A stretch of DNA of 8,047 nucleotides from NCBI GenBank assembly GCA_003561715.1, contig PWVU01000117.1:1-8047 (forward strand). Reading direction: 5' to 3'. A program made the translations under genes and the position numbers. This stretch comes from Candidatus Kaiserbacteria bacterium (GTDB taxonomy: Bacteria > Patescibacteriota > Minisyncoccia > Phycocordibacterales > UBA12088). Below the pieces are notes generated by a model. The model saw only the letters and a list, made by a program, of their open reading frames with translations, made no database searches and was not told the DNA's origin. Below are positions 5,131-8,047 of this stretch, in pieces; positions within the stretch are counted from its first letter, which is position 1, and every line of letters begins with the position of its first letter.

Positions 5131-5136
5131 GATAAT
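5131..5136 (+). promoter_or_regulatory. Weak -10-like GATAAT upstream of the 5169 gene
   Basis: GATAAT (5131-5136) matches 5 of 6 of the -10 consensus, 32 bases before the ATG at 5169, but no -35 is seen at a normal spacing. Reported because the 44-bp gap after the preceding gene could hold a promoter; equally, the two genes may be co-transcribed. Confidence 0.25.
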
Positions 5137-5168
5137 GTGATACGTACCATCATTAATGTGCTGAAAGT

Positions 5169-6527
5169 ATGAATGAATCATATAAAAAGTTCGAGCCTAA
5201 CAAAGGGTCTTTAACCAATCATCCTCAATCATCGCCCGAAATGAATACTGTCGAAGCGGGTGACCGTGTGTCTGAAGATCTTCACTCACCGTTTGGTATC
5301 GTAACTGCAGAGAAATTTTCAGCGTATTCCTGTAAGGAGGGTAATGTGCGAAATCCGGAGCAGGTCGAGATGATGCAACGAGCGTTACAGTATATTGAAC
5401 GAGAGGCGGTAAAAAATTTCTCGATATTTGAATCTACGCTCTACCCCAGGGTCGCATTTTCCAACACGACACTAACAATAAGTCCGGAAACAGTAACAGA
5501 AATTCTTGGAGCTGTTTCCGATCAACCCCTTCGAAAGGCTGATAGTGATCATGTGGAATCGGTGAGTATTCCGGAAGTAGAACATGTCGAACCAAAGCGA
5601 ATCACCTACGCTCTCTTTACGGCGTTTGGGCTACCTCCTGACGGACACGCGTTTACGGTGCAAGATGTTGCGATTGATCGTTTTATGCGACTCTTGCCGC
5701 AAGTTGCGGGCGCCATGGGACGCGGCGAGAATCCTCCTGAAATCACAATTCATATGCTTGGGGCGCCTACGGGGTATGGGGGCAACGTGACGCCTGGATG
5801 GCTCAACGCCTTGGATGAAGAGGGTATAGATGCTCACGGTTCATTGTACGCCGAGTTCTTGAATGCGGAACTTCCTAATACGGGGGATGTTCGAACTGTT
5901 CTTCAAGGGGTTTCTAAAGGGGCTGTGGTGGCGAATGCAACCTATTTGCATTTGTCTGAGGATATTCGAAACGGACTTGATGACAGTCATGCGGCCCAGC
6001 TATTACTTGATAATCCTTCGGGGGATCACGCGACCGGACGAGGTGAGGATTCGAGAAGAATTCTAATCGGTTGGTGTAAGGAAGTCTTTACACTGCTTTT
6101 TTTGAATAAAGAAAGTTCGCTAAAGGGAATAATGAAACATCAGAAGTCCTTTCTGAACTATCTTGAGCAACAAACCGGAGTGCCCCAAGATGAACTGTTT
6201 TCAGAGCAACATCTTAAAAAATTACAAGCCACCTGGAAAGAGCTGAATATACTTCTTGATGGCGTTCCGGTTGACGAGGAGGTTCGGACTTTCATACGTC
6301 GATCCGCATACGATCCTCTTTCGGTGAGCAAAGAAAAGCTACAGGAGATATTGCGTAAGGTGGAAGAGAGCGAAGAAGGTACAGTGGTTCGATATGGAGG
6401 ATATGGGAAAGTGAGTGAAACGCCAGTGGTTCATGATCCCGCACAGATGCATTTCTTTTTTTACGAGAATTTCCGACGTTGGGCTGAAATTCTTTCCCAC
6501 TTGAAGCGAATTGAAAATACTGAGTAA
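5169..6527 (+). CDS. Divergent protein with GxSxG nucleophile elbow, putative alpha/beta hydrolase
   Basis: 452 residues, not confidently recognised. Residues 1-60 are polar and probably disordered, with no signal peptide. The centre (about 190-285) reads as an alpha/beta-hydrolase core: strand EITIHMLGAPTGYGG (191-205, a possible oxyanion-loop strand), helix GWLNALDEEG, then TVLQGVSKGAVVANATYL, where GVSKG (247-251) fits the GxSxG nucleophile elbow with Ser249, followed by a strand-like AAQLLLDNPSG with Asp281. Residues 285-400 are helical and charged and may be a lid or cap. A His near the end (His422 in VVHDPAQMHFF, or His428) is placed for the third triad member. If active it would be a cytosolic esterase, peptidase or thioesterase; the substrate cannot be inferred. 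No SD is evident (GAAAG lies too close to the ATG), so the start is uncertain. It follows the peptidase-like gene by 44 bases and precedes the phosphoesterase by 36. AT-richer than the decarboxylase. Confidence 0.6.
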   Translation: MNESYKKFEPNKGSLTNHPQSSPEMNTVEAGDRVSEDLHSPFGIVTAEKFSAYSCKEGNVRNPEQVEMMQRALQYIEREAVKNFSIFESTLYPRVAFSNTTLTISPETVTEILGAVSDQPLRKADSDHVESVSIPEVEHVEPKRITYALFTAFGLPPDGHAFTVQDVAIDRFMRLLPQVAGAMGRGENPPEITIHMLGAPTGYGGNVTPGWLNALDEEGIDAHGSLYAEFLNAELPNTGDVRTVLQGVSKGAVVANATYLHLSEDIRNGLDDSHAAQLLLDNPSGDHATGRGEDSRRILIGWCKEVFTLLFLNKESSLKGIMKHQKSFLNYLEQQTGVPQDELFSEQHLKKLQATWKELNILLDGVPVDEEVRTFIRRSAYDPLSVSKEKLQEILRKVEESEEGTVVRYGGYGKVSETPVVHDPAQMHFFFYENFRRWAEILSHLKRIENTE

Positions 6528-6563
6528 TTGTAATTGAAAACTCGTTGCAGTAATCTTGCCTGT
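6528..6563 (+). promoter_or_regulatory. Promoter TTGTAA-17-TAATCT abutting the phosphoesterase ATG
   Basis: TTGTAA (6528-6533), a 17-bp spacer, TAATCT (6551-6556) and seven bases before the ATG at 6564. The geometry again predicts a transcript starting at or beside the start codon, and favours ATG 6564 over an in-frame TTG at 6534, which would lie inside the promoter. Confidence 0.4.
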
Positions 6564-7685
6564 ATGCTCCGAGATATTATTTTCTTCTCTCTGGTAACCG
6601 CTGTGCTGTTTCTTATTCACGCAACCGTGTATGGTGTTTCTGCGCGGGCGTTCATCTACGAATTGTCGTACTGGTATCTTTGGCTGCTTGTGCCGTCGGT
6701 GGCATTCGTTGCGGCGTTTTTTGCGGTAAAGAAAAGCCATCATTATTTTTTTGCGTATTTTTTCATACTCATTGCGAGCTGGGTGGGTACGGTTTTTATA
6801 CTTCTGTGTGCCAGCCTTATATATGAAATGATACGTCTCATTGGTGGCGATCAGCCCGTCATGCTTGCGGTGTTGTTGGCGGTAGCGGTGGCGCTTTCAC
6901 TCTATGCGCTTTGGAATGGGTATCGAGTTGTGGTGCGCTCGTATCGAATTGTGCTCCCAAACCTTACTCAGCCAAAACGCGTGATCCACTTGTCTGATCT
7001 CCATATCGGAGTGGTCCGGCAAAGTGGATACCTGGAGCGTGTGGTCAAAAAGTGCAATGAATTGAAGCCCGACGTGGTGCTGATCTCCGGGGATCTTTTT
7101 GATGGTTCGGTCCCGACGTATGAAGACATGCTGCATCCGCTCGATGTGCTCATGGCACCGTGCTACTTGTCGCACGGCAATCATGAGCTGTATGAGGGAT
7201 TTGATCGGGTGCGAGAGATCATATCGAGCACGAAGGTCGTCCTGCTCGAAGATCGCATGGTTGACGTTGGCGACGTGTCCATTATAGGGGTGACCTATCG
7301 ACAAAATGCGAGCGAATCCATGCTTGGCGAGGTATTGGACTCGCTCTCACTGGATCACACGCTGAATCACTCACTGGATCACTCAAAAACGACGATCCTC
7401 CTCAGTCATGAACCGACCCAGTGGGACGATGCGCGCCGGCGCGGAATCGATTTGATGCTCTCCGGACACACGCACAACGGACAGATCGTCCCGTTCAATT
7501 TGCTTATAAAAATATTTTACCCGTATACGGTGGGGTTGTATGAAAAAGACTCGCACTACCTCCATGTGTCGCCGGGTACCGGGACGTGGGGCCCGCCCAT
7601 GCGGTTTGGATCTCATAATCAGATCACGCTGTTGGATTTGGTGCCGGCGGAAGTCCACAATGATATCCAGCCAAGTGCCTCCTGA
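6564..7685 (+). CDS. Membrane-anchored metallophosphoesterase
   Basis: 373 residues from the ATG at 6564 (a TTG at 6534 would add ten). About the first 120 residues hold four hydrophobic segments (roughly 3-21, 36-55, 61-88, 97-116), placing the protein in the cytoplasmic membrane. The catalytic calcineurin-like domain follows, with the full two-metal signature: LSDLHIG (143-149), GDLFDG (176-181), GNHE (205-208), LLSHEP (279-284, His282) and GHTHNGQ (301-307). This combination resembles YkuE/YaeI-type enzymes, related to UDP-2,3-diacylglucosamine hydrolases, that cleave phosphodiester or pyrophosphate bonds in lipids or nucleotides; the substrate here is unknown. With four membrane segments and the N-terminus inside, the domain would face the cytoplasm, but topology is not proven. 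A three-unit SLDH/TLNH/SLDH repeat sits between GNHE and LLSHEP. Gap of 36 bases after the hydrolase-like gene; a separate promoter is plausible. Confidence 0.92.
   Translation: MLRDIIFFSLVTAVLFLIHATVYGVSARAFIYELSYWYLWLLVPSVAFVAAFFAVKKSHHYFFAYFFILIASWVGTVFILLCASLIYEMIRLIGGDQPVMLAVLLAVAVALSLYALWNGYRVVVRSYRIVLPNLTQPKRVIHLSDLHIGVVRQSGYLERVVKKCNELKPDVVLISGDLFDGSVPTYEDMLHPLDVLMAPCYLSHGNHELYEGFDRVREIISSTKVVLLEDRMVDVGDVSIIGVTYRQNASESMLGEVLDSLSLDHTLNHSLDHSKTTILLSHEPTQWDDARRRGIDLMLSGHTHNGQIVPFNLLIKIFYPYTVGLYEKDSHYLHVSPGTGTWGPPMRFGSHNQITLLDLVPAEVHNDIQPSAS
7347..7382 (+). repeat. Three 12-bp tandem repeats inside the phosphoesterase gene
   Basis: Three in-frame 12-bp units encode SLDH-TLNH-SLDH. Units one and three are identical over 12 bases; the 13-mer CTCACTGGATCAC occurs at 7346-7358 and 7370-7382. 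The repeat lies in a loop between the GNHE and LLSHEP motifs, so copy-number change would add or remove four residues without a frameshift. Confidence 0.85.
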
Positions 7686-7704
7686 TCGAAGACAGATTGT
7701 GACG

Positions 7705-7713
7705 TGATACAAT
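7705..7713 (+). promoter_or_regulatory. Extended -10 promoter for the YdcF-like gene
   Basis: TGA-TACAAT (7705-7713) is a good extended -10 (TACAAT, 5 of 6). A start near 7720 would leave a leader of about 33 bases before the ATG at 7753, unlike the leaderless arrangement at 1513 and 3510. No Shine-Dalgarno sequence is seen in that leader. Confidence 0.5.
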
Positions 7714-7714
7714 T

Positions 7715-7730
7715 CGGCATATCGGCATAT
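7715..7730 (+). repeat. Tandem 8-bp duplication CGGCATAT x2
   Basis: CGGCATAT occurs twice head to tail (7715-7722, 7723-7730), directly after the -10 element, with a partial third CGGCA at 7735-7739. It may be a slippage duplication or a small binding site at the transcription start. Confidence 0.6.
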
Positions 7731-7752
7731 TAAACGGCAATTTGTTCACATC

Positions 7753-8047
7753 ATGACCACAAAAAACTCATCGACCGACGTTGACACCCTTGCAAAAAAG
7801 ATATGGGACTATCACCTCATGCATCATGAGCTGGTGCATGCTGATTGTATCTTTGTGTTGTGTAGTAGTGACACAAGGGTCGCAGAGCGCGCGGCGGAGG
7901 TGTATCGGGAAGGGTGGGCGCCGCATATACTTTTTACCGGTGGGTTTGGCAGAATATCCCAAGACACATTTGCACGACCTGAGGCGGAGATGTTTGCGGA
8001 AGTGGCGCTTGCGCAGGGTGTGCCCCCGGAAGCAATACTTATTGAAA
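7753..8047 (+). CDS. YdcF family protein (DUF218), N-terminal part only
   Basis: 98 complete codons from the ATG at 7753 to the end of the window, where the gene is cut. The translation has the typical DUF218 opening: a lead helix (LAKKIWDYHLMHH), then ADCIFVLCSSDTRVAERAAE (strand, glycine-poor version of the usual VLGgg loop, then the Arg-Ala helix), YREGWAPHILFTGG (second strand ending in GG) and RPEAEMFAEVALAQGVPPEAILIE, matching the conserved E-A-x-x-M/F...GVP...I-x-x-E segment. The family includes E. coli YdcF, SanA and ElyC. There is no membrane helix before the domain, so this looks like the soluble YdcF kind. The function of the soluble forms is poorly established; members linked to the envelope carry an N-terminal membrane segment that this one lacks. 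It has its own extended -10 promoter 67 bases after the phosphoesterase stop. Confidence 0.9.
   Translation, partial: MTTKNSSTDVDTLAKKIWDYHLMHHELVHADCIFVLCSSDTRVAERAAEVYREGWAPHILFTGGFGRISQDTFARPEAEMFAEVALAQGVPPEAILIE

Noticed and set aside
6534..6563. TTG start for the metallophosphoesterase
   Set aside because: It lies between a -35-like TTGTAA and a -10-like TAATCT; the ATG at 6564 starts right before the first membrane segment.
1..8047. CRISPR array, tRNA/rRNA, toxin-antitoxin, phage or secretion-system operon
   Set aside because: No regularly spaced repeats, no cloverleaf or rRNA-like segments, no transposase, integrase or phage structural genes; the Hcp-like stretch alone does not indicate a secretion system.

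Overview
The window carries short, tightly packed bacterial genes with standard stop codons (TGA is used as stop, so this is not the recoded Gracilibacteria/Absconditabacteria code). Shine-Dalgarno sequences are scarce, and several genes appear to have an extended -10 promoter element placed directly against the ATG. Together with a secreted protein combining thrombospondin type 3 repeats with N-S-[ST]-R-S-N motifs, and with the mix of small orphan genes, this suggests a Candidate Phyla Radiation (Patescibacteria) genome, perhaps a Parcubacteria/Kaiserbacteria-like lineage. The lineage is an inference from style and remembered families; no marker gene is present.

Layout. 15-383 (+) is a small VOC/glyoxalase-fold protein. 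384-785 has no gene but is rich in secondary structure: a long-range inverted repeat (384-405 with 597-619), a strong hairpin that competes for the same right arm (564-604), and another long hairpin (638-689). 786-1289 (-) is an unrecognised 167-residue protein, convergent with the VOC gene. Upstream of it lies a perfect 16-bp inverted repeat (1323-1370) that looks like an operator. 1513-2058 (+) is a DUF1697 protein. 2176-3414 (+) is a secreted or membrane-tethered protein with a four-cysteine motif, calcium-binding TSP3 repeats and a stretch resembling the start of the Hcp tube-protein fold. 3510-4631 (+) is a PLP-dependent, diaminopimelate-decarboxylase-like enzyme. 4678-5124 (+) is a very small protein that keeps the Glu-Cys-His triad pattern of pyroglutamyl peptidase I. 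5169-6527 (+) is a large divergent protein with a GxSxG nucleophile elbow. 6564-7685 (+) is a membrane-anchored metallophosphoesterase. 7753-8047 (+) is the start of a YdcF/DUF218 protein cut by the window end.

How the genes may work together. From 3510 onwards all genes run in one direction with short gaps and encode (putative) enzymes: decarboxylase, cysteine peptidase-like, serine hydrolase-like, membrane phosphoesterase and YdcF-like. Several of these families touch amino-acid salvage or the cell envelope, but separate promoters appear to precede at least the decarboxylase, the phosphoesterase and the YdcF gene. The sequence alone therefore does not prove a single pathway. The most noteworthy points are the repeated leaderless-promoter geometry, the minimal peptidase C15-like protein, the Hcp-like signature inside a TSP3 protein, the perfect inverted repeat at 1323-1370, and the possible mobile or switch-like structure at 384-619. 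No tRNA, rRNA, CRISPR array, transposase or integrase was seen.
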